18,150 bases of DNA from Bacillota bacterium. GTDB taxonomy: Bacteria > Bacillota > Clostridia > Christensenellales > Aristaeellaceae. Where the stretch lies: assembly GCA_023416655.1 (NCBI GenBank), contig JAEZHK010000150.1:1-18150 (forward strand). Reading direction: 5' to 3'. Positions 1 through 7,292 of the stretch are shown here, piece by piece (the stretch's first letter is position 1; each line of letters begins with the position of its first letter). The notes below the pieces were generated by a model, which saw only the letters and a program-made list of their open reading frames with translations, was not told where the DNA came from and did not search any database. The position numbers were made by a program, and so were the translations under genes.

Positions 1-386
1 TGGAAAGCACCGTGAACTTCTCCGTGCCGCTCTGCGCGGGCAGCAGTCCCGTCAGGATCGCCGGATTCGTGATCTCAACGCCGCTGCCGTCCACGTACTT
101 GTACGTCAGCGAGTATTCGTTCGTCACGATCTTCGCGTACAGGATCTTGTCACCCGGCGTGTTCCAGGTGTTCCCCGTCAGCTTGTTCCAGCTGCCGCTC
201 GTCGACTGATACCAGCCCGAGATCGTGAAGCCGTTCTTCGTCGGCAGCGGATCCACGTTATTGCTGGAAAGCACCGTGAACTTCTCCGTGCCGCTCTGCG
301 CGGGCAGCAGGCCCGACAGGATCGCCGAATCCGTGATCTCAACGCCGCTGCTGTTCACGTACTTGTACGTCAGCGTGTACTCGTTC
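1..386 (-). repeat. 88-codon tandem repeat within the surface protein
   Basis: Bases 1-122 match 265-386 with 8 differences, so the period is 264 bp (88 codons). Each unit encodes a segment with LPAQSGTEKFTVLS preceded by YKYV and GVEIT motifs. The second copy is cut by the window edge, so more units may lie further left. The high identity points to recent duplication or gene conversion. Confidence 0.85.
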
Positions 387-3300
387 AGCGTGAAGGTACC
401 GAAAATTCTCACCTCGGCAGTGGGCATCAGGAAGCCTTCTGTTACCGGAGTGCCGTCCTGGTAATGCCAACCGCTGAACGTGTAGCCCGGCCTTGCAGGC
501 GGATCGTTTCGAACGTCCACCGGCTCGTTGTAGTTATACCCGTCGAAGTCATTGTCGTTCACGTACTGTGCGCCATCCACGAAATACTTCACCGGGTAGA
601 TATTCTTCGCGAAGCTGCCGACGATCTCGACGTTCCTGGCAGGCATCGTGAAATACGTCTTGCCGCCCTCAGTCCACGGGTCAAGATCCATCAGATTCCA
701 GCCGCCGAACGTTGAACCGATCCTGGCCGGATCTGGGCGCACCTCCACCTTGTCGCCAAAGTGCTTCGGGTCAATCCCTTCGTACTGCTGACCGTCGAGA
801 GTGTACTTCACTTCGTACTCGACCGCCGTGTAGATGAAGACCAGCACCTTGTTGTTCAGATCCAGCGTGATGTCCTTCGTCAGAGCGTCCGGCGTGTACC
901 CGGTCACCGCCGCTGCGGCCTCCGTGTACGTCGCTCCAAACGTCTTCCCCGTCACCGGCTTCGCCGGCGCCAGTTCGTCGCCCGTCACACTGTCCTTACG
1001 GTATTCAACCGTGTACTCGTAGTCCGTCCTCACCGTGTACAGAACCTTCACCACGTTCCCACTGGTGCCAATCACCAGCGGCATGGTAGTTTGATTCACG
1101 CCCGCATTGTAGCCCGTCGGCTTCTTCGCATCCTTCCAGTCCGCGCCCAGATCCGTTGCGATCAGCGCCTCCGTCAGGTTGCTTCCGAGTACCTTCGCCT
1201 GTCCGTCCGCCGTGCCGATCTTGTTCGCCAGCGTATCCTGGTAGTACTCGACTGTGTAGTCGAATTCATTCTTCACGAACAGGACCTTCAGCACGTTGTT
1301 CGCCGCGATCGTCGTCACGTACTTCGGACCGTTGTTCGCGCTATACTTGTAGCCTTCCGGCTTTCCACTGTAGTTCGCGTCGTACGGAATCTGGCTGCCG
1401 TACAGGCCCGTTCCAGGCACCGTTCCAATCTTCGTGCCCGTCCCGTCCATCGCGTCCTTGTAGTATTCAACCGTGTAGTTGTAGCTGTTCGGAGTATTCG
1501 TCAGGGTGAATCCCCAGCCCGATTCTCCGGCTACAACCTGCGTGCTGAACCCTGTCACCGCCTCTTCAACGGGCTTGTAGACATAAGGCTTCAGCTGGCC
1601 ACCCACCACAGCGAAGGCCTCAAGGTTCATGTAGGCATAAGTCCAACTGTTTGCGCTTGTCAGCTCAGCCCTTGAATTGTTCACAAGTGCCCAGCTGCTA
1701 TCGGACTCATCAGCGAGCTTCCGATACAGGTTGATGTAGACTGAGCCGGGGATCGTGCCCGCAGGCGAGTTGGCAGCCCACTGCTTCACAACCGTCAGGG
1801 TTTTCTTGTGGGTGAACGGAACGGATGTGTACTGCGCGGTAAATACCATGTCCTGGGTAACGCTGCCAAGGTTGTTCAGGCCGTAGGACCCGCCCGGCGT
1901 CCAGCTGCCGTTGAACGTGCGCTGGGTGATCGTATCCGTGGCGGCATCATAGGTGTAGATGGGGCTGACAATCTGGCTCTCCGCCGCCTGCTGAGAGCTA
2001 ACCACGGAGCTGCCCCTCACGATGCCTGCCACCTTATGGATATCCTTGCCGAAGTAATCCTTGTAGGTGACGGTATACTGCTCGACCACGGAATCGAATT
2101 CCTCCGGCCTGAGGATGAAGTCAAGGCCGGGATACAAACCGTTCCTCTTGGTAGTACCGTCCATCGAGTAACTGCTGGAACCGTCCCATACGAGATTCCT
2201 GTTCGGACATTCCGCAACGGCGGCGGACTTCTGTTTGTCGGTCATCGTACTCTCGTAAGGCACGGAGTACGGGGTGCCGTTCAGCGTGTAGCTGATGGTC
2301 GCTTTGAGGTCGACCTTATCGGTGACCTTGAACTTGAGTCCGGCCTTCCGGGCCTCGAAAGTGTTCTGCGAATCTTTGGTAAGGGTCTGCCAGGATCCAT
2401 TATTGACTCTGGCCTGCGGGTTCGAAACCGTAAGAGCCACATTGACCTGGGTGGTTGGGTCGATCACGCCATTGATGATCTGGTAGAACGTCTTGCTGCC
2501 CACAAAGCGCACGTCAATGTGTTCAAGCCATTTTGTATCGATACTTGCAATCCAAATGGCATACAGCGTCTTGTTCGCCGTGAACTTCGCGCGTTCCCCG
2601 ACGAGATACACGCCGGTCTCCTGCCCGGTGGGATTCGCGACGGGCGACCAGGTGGAGAACGTTCTGCCCTGGGTGTTGGTGAAATTGATCCCGCTCTCAC
2701 CCATGCCCGGGATGGTCAGGTAGCCGGCCCGGTCCGTATACAGCGTAACGGGGGTACCCGAGCCATAGTAATAGGTAGCGTTGGGATCGAACGTGATCGC
2801 GAAGCCCCTGCCGCCGCGCTCATACAGCGTAAAGGGTGCGGTCACGGTGATCTTGGCGCCCGGCCAATAGGTCGTGCCGGTGCCGTCCTGCTTGGTGTTC
2901 CAGCCGTCGAAATAGTAGCCCTGGTTTATATCCAGCGTGCTGGCAGGCACCGTTACCATTGTGCCGGACTCGACAACCTGGTAGGTTTCGCTTCCGTTAT
3001 AAGCCTTGAAGGTGACCTTCAGGGCGCTGGCGCTAACGTAGATCGCCTGGATGGTCATGTCCTGCGTTACGGAAGAGAAGCTCTGATCCCAGTGGTCAAA
3101 CACGAACCCAACAACGGTCGGGGCCGTAGGCGCGGTCGCGGCCTGGCCGTCGCTCACATACTGGTCGGCTCCGATCTGGACCCCGTCTTTGTCAAGGAAC
3201 TTGACGAGGTGCTGCGCCTTGTACTGCGCGACGAGGGTGATTGCGCCGCTAATCGCAGTATTGAAGTCAAACGCGGTAGTGCTTCCATCCAAAGCCCAGC

Positions 3301-4081
3301 CCGTGAAGTCATAATGCTCCCGGGCGAGCCGCGCCGCGAGGTCGCTCGCCGGATTGGAGGCCTTCGCGCTTGCCTGAATGATCTGGGTGGCCAGCGGCGT
3401 GCCGTCATAGCCCTTGAAGGTTACCGTGTAGAACTGGTAACCGGTGTTCGGGCGGACGAAGATTTTCTTCGTTCCGGTGGCGGAGTAATCGTCCGTAGAC
3501 ATCCTGTTGCTGTCATTAGCCGTTCCCGGAGAGCTAAATGAGAGAGTCGCATTATCATATGTGTTGGATCCGGACGACTTCACCCATCTCCAGACGCTGC
3601 TGCTGGCGTTGGAGAATGTCACGCCGCCATAGGTATAACTGATAGCACCAAGCTGGTAATCGTTTTTACCGCTGCGATTTTGATACTGGATGTACCGGGA
3701 ATCCAGCACCATCCACTGGCTGTTCTGCTTGATGGCAAAGGAGGCGATGCCATAGCCGGCATCCGTGCCGGACGTGGCGCTTACCGGGGTAAGAACGGTA
3801 TCCTCCTGAATGTTCTGGTAGGACCCGCTCCATCCCGTAGCGCCCGTCGGCAGCGTGGGCGGCGTAGCGCTCCCTCCCGCCGATACCTGCTGTGGGTTCC
3901 CGATCACCGCCCCGGTCCAATCAAGGAAAGAGACGATGTAATACCCGGTCACGCCGAGAAGCGAGACGGGGGGACTGCTCACAACGTCGCCTGCGGCCAG
4001 CGCCGTGATCGCGGACATGGGCAATCCCTGCGTCAATAAAAGAAGAGAGAGCAGGATTGCAAAGAATCTTCTGGTCTTCAT
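1..4081 (-). CDS. Giant secreted/surface repeat protein (InlB B-type, Cna_B-like, MucBP-like), C-terminus off window
   Basis: The frame is open from an ATG at 4081 to the window edge, about 1360 codons, and the end lies outside. A GGAGGAGGG ribosome site precedes the ATG. Residues 1-30 form a signal peptide: MKTRR, a Leu-rich core, then ALAAG. Residues about 37-85, 218-295, 293-354 and 356-424 resemble InlB B-type repeats (V.F.D.DG, GY.F.GW, LYA.Y signatures). Residues about 760-865 look like a Cna_B domain, starting KKTLTVVKQW and ending FTLTNTP. After this come three MucBP-like units beginning YTVEYYKD, YTVEYYQD and YTVEYRKD, two more InlB B-like units, and 88-residue near-identical repeats at the left edge. 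Such proteins usually act in adhesion or as stalks at the cell surface. Whether it ends in a sortase signal or S-layer-type anchor cannot be seen. It is the last visible gene of a minus-strand cluster with two small secreted proteins. The domain family calls are made by eye, but the ORF and its secretion signal are secure. Confidence 0.88.
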   Translation of the reverse strand, partial: MKTRRFFAILLSLLLLTQGLPMSAITALAAGDVVSSPPVSLLGVTGYYIVSFLDWTGAVIGNPQQVSAGGSATPPTLPTGATGWSGSYQNIQEDTVLTPVSATSGTDAGYGIASFAIKQNSQWMVLDSRYIQYQNRSGKNDYQLGAISYTYGGVTFSNASSSVWRWVKSSGSNTYDNATLSFSSPGTANDSNRMSTDDYSATGTKKIFVRPNTGYQFYTVTFKGYDGTPLATQIIQASAKASNPASDLAARLAREHYDFTGWALDGSTTAFDFNTAISGAITLVAQYKAQHLVKFLDKDGVQIGADQYVSDGQAATAPTAPTVVGFVFDHWDQSFSSVTQDMTIQAIYVSASALKVTFKAYNGSETYQVVESGTMVTVPASTLDINQGYYFDGWNTKQDGTGTTYWPGAKITVTAPFTLYERGGRGFAITFDPNATYYYGSGTPVTLYTDRAGYLTIPGMGESGINFTNTQGRTFSTWSPVANPTGQETGVYLVGERAKFTANKTLYAIWIASIDTKWLEHIDVRFVGSKTFYQIINGVIDPTTQVNVALTVSNPQARVNNGSWQTLTKDSQNTFEARKAGLKFKVTDKVDLKATISYTLNGTPYSVPYESTMTDKQKSAAVAECPNRNLVWDGSSSYSMDGTTKRNGLYPGLDFILRPEEFDSVVEQYTVTYKDYFGKDIHKVAGIVRGSSVVSSQQAAESQIVSPIYTYDAATDTITQRTFNGSWTPGGSYGLNNLGSVTQDMVFTAQYTSVPFTHKKTLTVVKQWAANSPAGTIPGSVYINLYRKLADESDSSWALVNNSRAELTSANSWTYAYMNLEAFAVVGGQLKPYVYKPVEEAVTGFSTQVVAGESGWGFTLTNTPNSYNYTVEYYKDAMDGTGTKIGTVPGTGLYGSQIPYDANYSGKPEGYKYSANNGPKYVTTIAANNVLKVLFVKNEFDYTVEYYQDTLANKIGTADGQAKVLGSNLTEALIATDLGADWKDAKKPTGYNAGVNQTTMPLVIGTSGNVVKVLYTVRTDYEYTVEYRKDSVTGDELAPAKPVTGKTFGATYTEAAAAVTGYTPDALTKDITLDLNNKVLVFIYTAVEYEVKYTLDGQQYEGIDPKHFGDKVEVRPDPARIGSTFGGWNLMDLDPWTEGGKTYFTMPARNVEIVGSFAKNIYPVKYFVDGAQYVNDNDFDGYNYNEPVDVRNDPPARPGYTFSGWHYQDGTPVTEGFLMPTAEVRIFGTFTLNEYTLTYKYVNSSGVEITDSAILSGLLPAQSGTEKFTVLSSNNVDPLPTKNGFTISGWYQSTSGSWNKLTGNTWNTPGDKILYAKIVTNEYSLTYKYVDGSGVEITNPAILTGLLPAQSGTEKFTVLS

Positions 4082-4186
4082 GTGTAAGGCCCTCCTCCAG
4101 TTGATAGCTTGGTTGAGCCGCGGGCCGGCTTTTGTTTGGGTTCTGTCGGGGGCCGGGTCGGTTATTTGGCCCGGCCGGAAGCTCTG
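4082..4186 (-). other. Intercistronic spacer with GC-rich hairpin
   Basis: This 105-bp gap separates the SH3b protein from the giant surface protein. On the minus strand a 7-bp stem GGCCGGG/CCCGGCC with a 12-nt loop lies shortly after the SH3b stop. No U-tract follows, so it is more likely an mRNA processing, stability or attenuation element than a full terminator. It is followed by the strong ribosome site of the downstream gene. Confidence 0.35.
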
Positions 4187-4933
4187 TTACGCGTTCACAG
4201 TTTCTTCGGCCGTAACCAGAATTCTCCATTCGTCGTCCAGGTTCTCCGGGCTGAGCTCAAAGGAATAGTTGAGACCGCTCGCGCCGGAGATGTCGTTCCA
4301 GGACCCGCCCGCATCGCGAACCTGCCAGGCGATCGTGTAGTTGACGCCTTCGTAACCGCTCAAAACCGCGGTCAGCGTGATGCTGTCGCCATAATGGACA
4401 GCGCCGCTGGCACCCACCAGAATGGTGGCAGACCGCTCGGGCGCCGCTTCGGCAGGGACTTCCTCGGGCACCGGGGTTTCTTCGGGAGCAGGGGTCAGCT
4501 CAGGCTCGCTCGCCTGGAGGTAACTGGAGAAAACGTAGCCGACAATGCCGTTGGCCCGGATCTTGGTCCAGTCGCCTTCGACGCCGAGCACGACCACGCG
4601 GTCGTTGCTGCTCAGCTGCCCGATGATTTCGGCGTCGGTGCTGGCCGCGGCGCGGATGTTGACGCTGCCATTCTCGCTCTCGGTCTTGACGACCGCCTCG
4701 GTTTCAGGAGCCTCCTCGGCGGGCTGCTCCTCCACTACCTCTTCGGCAGGAGGGGTTACCTCACCGGTTTCCGGCGCGGGCGTGGCCTCGGCCACCGGTT
4801 GTTCCTGCGTCGCCGGCTTCGAGATGTTCGGGGAAACCGGGTCGCTGACGTAAGTGCCGGCATACGCAACTGTGGAGCCGGCCAGCATCAAGACCGTCAG
4901 GATCAGGGCGACCAGTTTGTTCGTGTTCTTCAT
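4187..4933 (-). CDS. Secreted SH3b-domain protein with C-terminal Ig-like module
   Basis: The product is 248 aa. It starts at an ATG with AGGAGGT eight bases upstream. Residues 1-25 are a signal peptide with a hydrophobic core and a VAYAG cleavage region. Residues about 35-85 are a Pro/Glu/Ala-rich acidic linker. Residues about 88-140 form a bacterial SH3 type 3 domain, with VNIRAAASTDAEIIGQL, a GDWTKI strand and a GYVFSSYL end, as in cell-wall-binding SH3b domains. A second Pro/Glu linker follows to about 167. Residues about 168-248 look like an Ig-like beta domain (GDSITLTAVLSG, then YTIAWQV, then GGSWNDISG). The likely place of action is the cell wall or outside the cell. No catalytic domain is visible, so it may be an anchor, adaptor or signalling accessory for the neighbouring giant protein. 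The SH3b call is firm and the role is inferred. Confidence 0.85.
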   Translation of the reverse strand: MKNTNKLVALILTVLMLAGSTVAYAGTYVSDPVSPNISKPATQEQPVAEATPAPETGEVTPPAEEVVEEQPAEEAPETEAVVKTESENGSVNIRAAASTDAEIIGQLSSNDRVVVLGVEGDWTKIRANGIVGYVFSSYLQASEPELTPAPEETPVPEEVPAEAAPERSATILVGASGAVHYGDSITLTAVLSGYEGVNYTIAWQVRDAGGSWNDISGASGLNYSFELSPENLDDEWRILVTAEETVNA

Positions 4934-5008
4934 GGTGGGTACCTCCTCGTCATTCGGATGGTAGATGGTGAACCGAAGTCGGTTTTTATGCCTGTCAGTA
5001 GTGAAAGC

Positions 5009-5026
5009 CCGAGGCTCGCGCCTCGG
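5009..5026 (-). other. Intercistronic hairpin between the two small secreted-protein genes
   Basis: A perfect 7-bp stem CCGAGGC/GCCTCGG with a 4-nt loop lies 15 bases past the stop of the upstream gene. No strong U-run follows on the minus strand. It could be a partial terminator or an mRNA stability hairpin that sets different expression levels within the cluster. Confidence 0.4.
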
Positions 5027-5041
5027 TATCTAGGTTGCTAT

Positions 5042-5587
5042 TTATACGGGCTGAGCGTCCACCGCGGCCCGGTATGCCCAATCGGCATTTTCGCTGGTGA
5101 CCTTGATGATCAGGGTATCGGAGTTTTCGCCTGAAAGATCCCGCCATTCCCCGTTCACGCAGGCCTGCCAGCGGATGGCGTATTGCAGGCCGCCGAAGCC
5201 GTTCAGTTCGCAGGTCAGCATCAGGCTGTCACCGATGGCGAGCGAGCCGATGTCGCGGTTGGTCCGGACGTTTACGCTGGGCTCCTGACCGCCGGCCAGG
5301 GGAACCTGTTGGTCGGGAATCTCTACTAATATAGTGTCATCGGCGGTTTCTGTTTCGCCGGCCGCCTCGGGCTCGACTGTGGCTTCAGCCTGGGGCTCAC
5401 TCGCCTCCGGCTCCTGGGCCGCAGGCTCTTCATTAGAAGAACGCTCGGAATCAACGGCGACAACGGCCTCCGGGGCTGCAATGTCCAGAGAAATTTGGGC
5501 TTCCTCCGCGGCTGCCTGGAAAACCATGCCGGTCATCATCAGCGCAATCAGCGCGCTCGACAGGATTCTTCCCAGTACACTATACAT
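5042..5587 (-). CDS. Small secreted protein with C-terminal Ig-like module
   Basis: The product is 181 aa. It starts at an ATG preceded by GAGGAGG about ten bases upstream. Residues 1-27 are a signal peptide (a hydrophobic stretch ending FQAAAEE). Residues about 28-100 are an acidic Ala/Glu/Pro-rich linker of low complexity. Residues about 104-178 resemble the C-terminal module of the next gene: GDSLMLTCELNG, YAIRWQACVNGEW, then DLSGENSD. Unlike that protein it has no SH3b domain. No catalytic motif is visible. It is the first gene of the minus-strand surface cluster and is followed after 108 bp by the SH3b protein. I do not recognise a named family. The best description is a secreted protein made of a linker plus an Ig-like domain, possibly a partner of the giant surface protein. 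Confidence 0.75.
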   Translation of the reverse strand: MYSVLGRILSSALIALMMTGMVFQAAAEEAQISLDIAAPEAVVAVDSERSSNEEPAAQEPEASEPQAEATVEPEAAGETETADDTILVEIPDQQVPLAGGQEPSVNVRTNRDIGSLAIGDSLMLTCELNGFGGLQYAIRWQACVNGEWRDLSGENSDTLIIKVTSENADWAYRAAVDAQPV

Positions 5588-5673
5588 TATTTCGTCAGCC
5601 TCCTCAATAGATTTCGCAAACTTTTTGTTAATTTATGAGACAGGAAAGGCAACATTTCCCTGTGTATGGGCAC

Positions 5674-5702
5674 ATTATAAGGCATAACAGTTACGCGACT
5701 GG
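5674..5702 (-). promoter_or_regulatory. Possible sigma-A promoter of the surface-protein cluster
   Basis: A perfect TATAAT (-10) is read on the minus strand at 5679-5674, about 90 bases before the first gene of the cluster. The -35 at 17-bp spacing is CCAGTC, a poor match, so an activator may be needed. An imperfect inverted repeat (CAGGAAA/TTTCCCTG) lies in the leader at 5641-5662. Confidence 0.45.
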
Positions 5703-5785
5703 TTACATGGCCTTGCCGCGAACGCTTTTCCTGTCACAAGCATTTTTCTTTTCATGACATGCGCCGCCGGGAAGCCAAAGTGACG

Positions 5786-5810
5786 CAAAAAAAGGCGGAT
5801 CAAGGCCTTT
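5786..5810 (-). terminator. Rho-independent terminator on the minus strand, no recognised gene upstream
   Basis: Read on the minus strand, AAAGGC, an 8-nt loop and GCCTTT form a stem that runs into a T-rich tail. It would end a transcript coming from beyond 5810, where no convincing gene is seen. The plus-strand reading lacks a comparable T-run. Confidence 0.55.
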
Positions 5811-6270
5811 GCTGCGCCGGAAAACCCTTTGCGATCGCGGGATTTTCACCGGATCTCGCCGCCACCCTGACCAGGATCATCCAGTGACGCCACGGATCGG
5901 TCGGCAACGCCTGAAACGTGATGATGTTTGCCGCCTGATGGCCTTCTCTGGTAACTGGAAGCGCCGTTCTTATGTGTATTGTTGGACTCATTCCAGGTTC
6001 TTCAAGCGCGTTGGCGGAGAAAAATTCCATTCGCTGAGCGCAGAAACGGGATTTGTACACACAAACGCCGGTCGGTTCGAATCGGGGAAAGGGAATCAGT
6101 AACGCGCGGATCCTGTCGAGGCATCGTCCCCGTCATTCAGGGGGTGAAAGGATCAACCACATAGGGGTATGGTAACATTCAATCACGGTCCGTCACGTTG
6201 CCATATAACCTTCAAACGGTTTTTCGGGGGTGCAAAACGTTGGAACACCCACCTTCAACCGACAAATAAT

Positions 6271-6314
6271 CCAGACTTTGGTCTGTTTCCGAAGTGATAA
6301 ACACAAAACAGACC
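6271..6314. repeat. Overlapping inverted repeats forming alternative hairpins
   Basis: GGTCTGTTT at 6280-6288 is an exact inverted repeat of AAACAGACC at 6306-6314. The same GTCTG can also pair with CAGAC at 6272-6276. The two hairpins exclude each other. They lie 50-100 bases upstream of the HAD promoter. Confidence 0.5.
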
Positions 6315-6366
6315 GATGTACTGTTGATGGTTTCACCGCTCGAACCGCCCGAAAACCCACCGCCGC

Positions 6367-6395
6367 TTGACGAAACCTGCCGATTCCCCCATAAT
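6367..6395 (+). promoter_or_regulatory. Sigma-A promoter for the HAD hydrolase gene
   Basis: TTGACG at 6367-6372 and CATAAT at 6390-6395 are separated by exactly 17 bp. Each hexamer is one base from the sigma-A consensus. The HAD start codon lies about 60 bases downstream. Confidence 0.65.
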
Positions 6396-6405
6396 GAATC
6401 CCGAA

Positions 6406-6436
6406 TCCCCGCCGCGCCGTAAGCTGAAGGCGGGGA
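6406..6436 (+). other. 5'-leader hairpin of the HAD gene
   Basis: TCCCCGCC and GGCGGGGA form a perfect 8-bp stem with a 15-nt loop just before the ribosome site (AGGGGAGG at 6441-6448). It has no U-tract. It may stabilise the mRNA or modulate translation. Confidence 0.4.
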
Positions 6437-6454
6437 CCTCAGGGGAGGCGAAGC

Positions 6455-7123
6455 GTGATGCTCCCGATACGCCTGGTGATCTTCGATATGGACGGACTGA
6501 TGTTTGATACCGAACGGATCGCCGTCGACGCCTGGCGGAGCGCGGGCGAGCGGCTCGGATTTCCGATCTCTCCCGGGCTGGTCATCGAAACGATCGGCCT
6601 GAACCGGAAGGATACCGAGGCCACGCTGCTTCGTCGGCTGGGGGAAGGGTTCCCTTATGAGGAGGCAAGCCTGCTTCGCATCCGTTACGCGGAGGAAACC
6701 GTCGCCCGCAGCGGCGTCCCCGTCAAGGAGGGCCTTTTTGAATTGCTGGACATGCTGGACAGTGCGGGCATCCCGAAGGCCGTTGCCACATCCACCGAGA
6801 GGGCGCGCGCGCTCAGGCTACTGGAGCTTGCGGGTGTGCAGAGCCGGTTTGACGCCATCGTGTGCGGCGACGAAGTGGAAAGGGGCAAACCCAGCCCGGA
6901 CATCTTCCGGACCGCCGCGTCGAAGCTTCAAATTGACCCTTCCGGCTGTATGGCGCTGGAGGACTCGGAAAGTGGCCTCATGGCCGCCCACCGCGCCGGC
7001 ATGCTGCCCGTATTGGTTCCGGACCTGAAGGCGCCTTCCGCAGAAGCGCTCGCGCTTGCCTTCCGGGTCTTTCGCTCGCTGACGGAAGTCAAGCGCTTCC
7101 TGATCGACGAACTCCCGGGGTGA
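6455..7123 (+). CDS. HAD superfamily hydrolase, beta-phosphoglucomutase-like (subfamily IA)
   Basis: The product is 222 aa, the usual length for HAD-IA phosphatases and phosphoglucomutases. Motif I is DMDGLMFDTE at residues 11-20, with the nucleophile Asp followed by Asp+2. Motif II is the Thr/Ser in VATSTERAR (about 112-120). The motif III lysine lies in RGKPSPDIF, and motif IV is LEDSESGL. The helical cap lies between motifs I and II. The likely reaction is Mg-dependent phosphate-ester hydrolysis or phosphosugar mutation. The substrate cannot be read from the sequence. The gene begins GTG-ATG, so translation may start at 6455 or at the ATG at 6458, which has the better spacing (9 bases) from AGGGGAGG. 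It has its own promoter and terminator, so it is probably monocistronic or nearly so. Confidence 0.92.
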   Translation: MMLPIRLVIFDMDGLMFDTERIAVDAWRSAGERLGFPISPGLVIETIGLNRKDTEATLLRRLGEGFPYEEASLLRIRYAEETVARSGVPVKEGLFELLDMLDSAGIPKAVATSTERARALRLLELAGVQSRFDAIVCGDEVERGKPSPDIFRTAASKLQIDPSGCMALEDSESGLMAAHRAGMLPVLVPDLKAPSAEALALAFRVFRSLTEVKRFLIDELPG

Positions 7124-7215
7124 TGACGCCGGATGCCGGGGGCCGCAAGCGCTTCGTCTACGAAGTTCGGGATGCCATCCGCATCCGGAAATGGGCGTGC
7201 GGGTCGAAGGTCTGA
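7123..7215 (+). CDS. Possible 30-residue small protein coupled to the HAD gene
   Basis: An ATG at 7123 overlaps the HAD stop as TGATG, an arrangement typical of translational coupling. The frame runs 30 codons to a TGA, ahead of the terminator. The product is basic, with GGRKRFVYEVRDAIRIRKW at its core. It matches no family I know. The same DNA can form a long-range stem (CCGGATGC 7129-7136 with GCATCCGG 7181-7188), so it may instead be a structured 3' UTR. Confidence 0.25.
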   Translation: MTPDAGGRKRFVYEVRDAIRIRKWACGSKV

Positions 7216-7235
7216 AGTATAAGCCAGCCCATGAC

Positions 7236-7270
7236 AAGGCCCTGCGAGCCGTGGCTCACAGGGCCTTTTA
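7236..7270 (+). terminator. Strong rho-independent terminator after the HAD gene
   Basis: AAGGCCCTG pairs with CAGGGCCTT, and the inner GAGCC pairs with GGCTC around a GT loop, with one mismatch between the two stems. TTTTAT follows on the plus strand. It may also act weakly on the converging minus-strand isomerase gene, whose stop is 23 bases away. Confidence 0.85.
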
Positions 7271-7292
7271 TCATATTCGGTTCGTTGGCGAA

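Larger units (their letters stand above)
5588..6454. other. 867-bp region with no convincing gene
   Basis: The region contains the promoter of the surface cluster, a minus-strand terminator, hairpin-forming repeats and the promoter of the HAD gene, all listed separately. A minus-strand frame of 86 codons (5800-6060, GTG start) exists, but it has no ribosome binding site, no recognisable domain and a stop inside the terminator loop. Two plus-strand frames of 61-97 codons overlap it and look no better. A decayed gene or a non-coding transcript are both possible. Confidence 0.5.

Noticed and set aside
761..1675. 304-codon plus-strand frame, Arg/Val/His-rich
   Set aside because: Shadow of the YTVEYY repeat region of the same minus-strand gene.
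1808..3541. 577-codon plus-strand open frame
   Set aside because: It lies opposite the giant surface-protein gene, which has a signal peptide, ribosome site and recognisable domains. The plus frame is Arg/Gly/Val-rich with no domain and is a GC-driven shadow.
4971..4990. Plus-strand terminator-like hairpin ACCG-CGGT followed by T-run
   Set aside because: The stem is only four bases and there is no plus-strand gene upstream.
5588..5900. c-di-GMP riboswitch upstream of the surface-protein cluster
   Set aside because: Looked for the GGCAAACC and ACGCAAAGCC-type core segments on the minus strand and did not find them together in order.
6061..6100. tRNA-like T-arm sequence GGTTCGAATC
   Set aside because: The flanking bases do not pair as a T-stem, and no acceptor stem or anticodon arm can be built around it.
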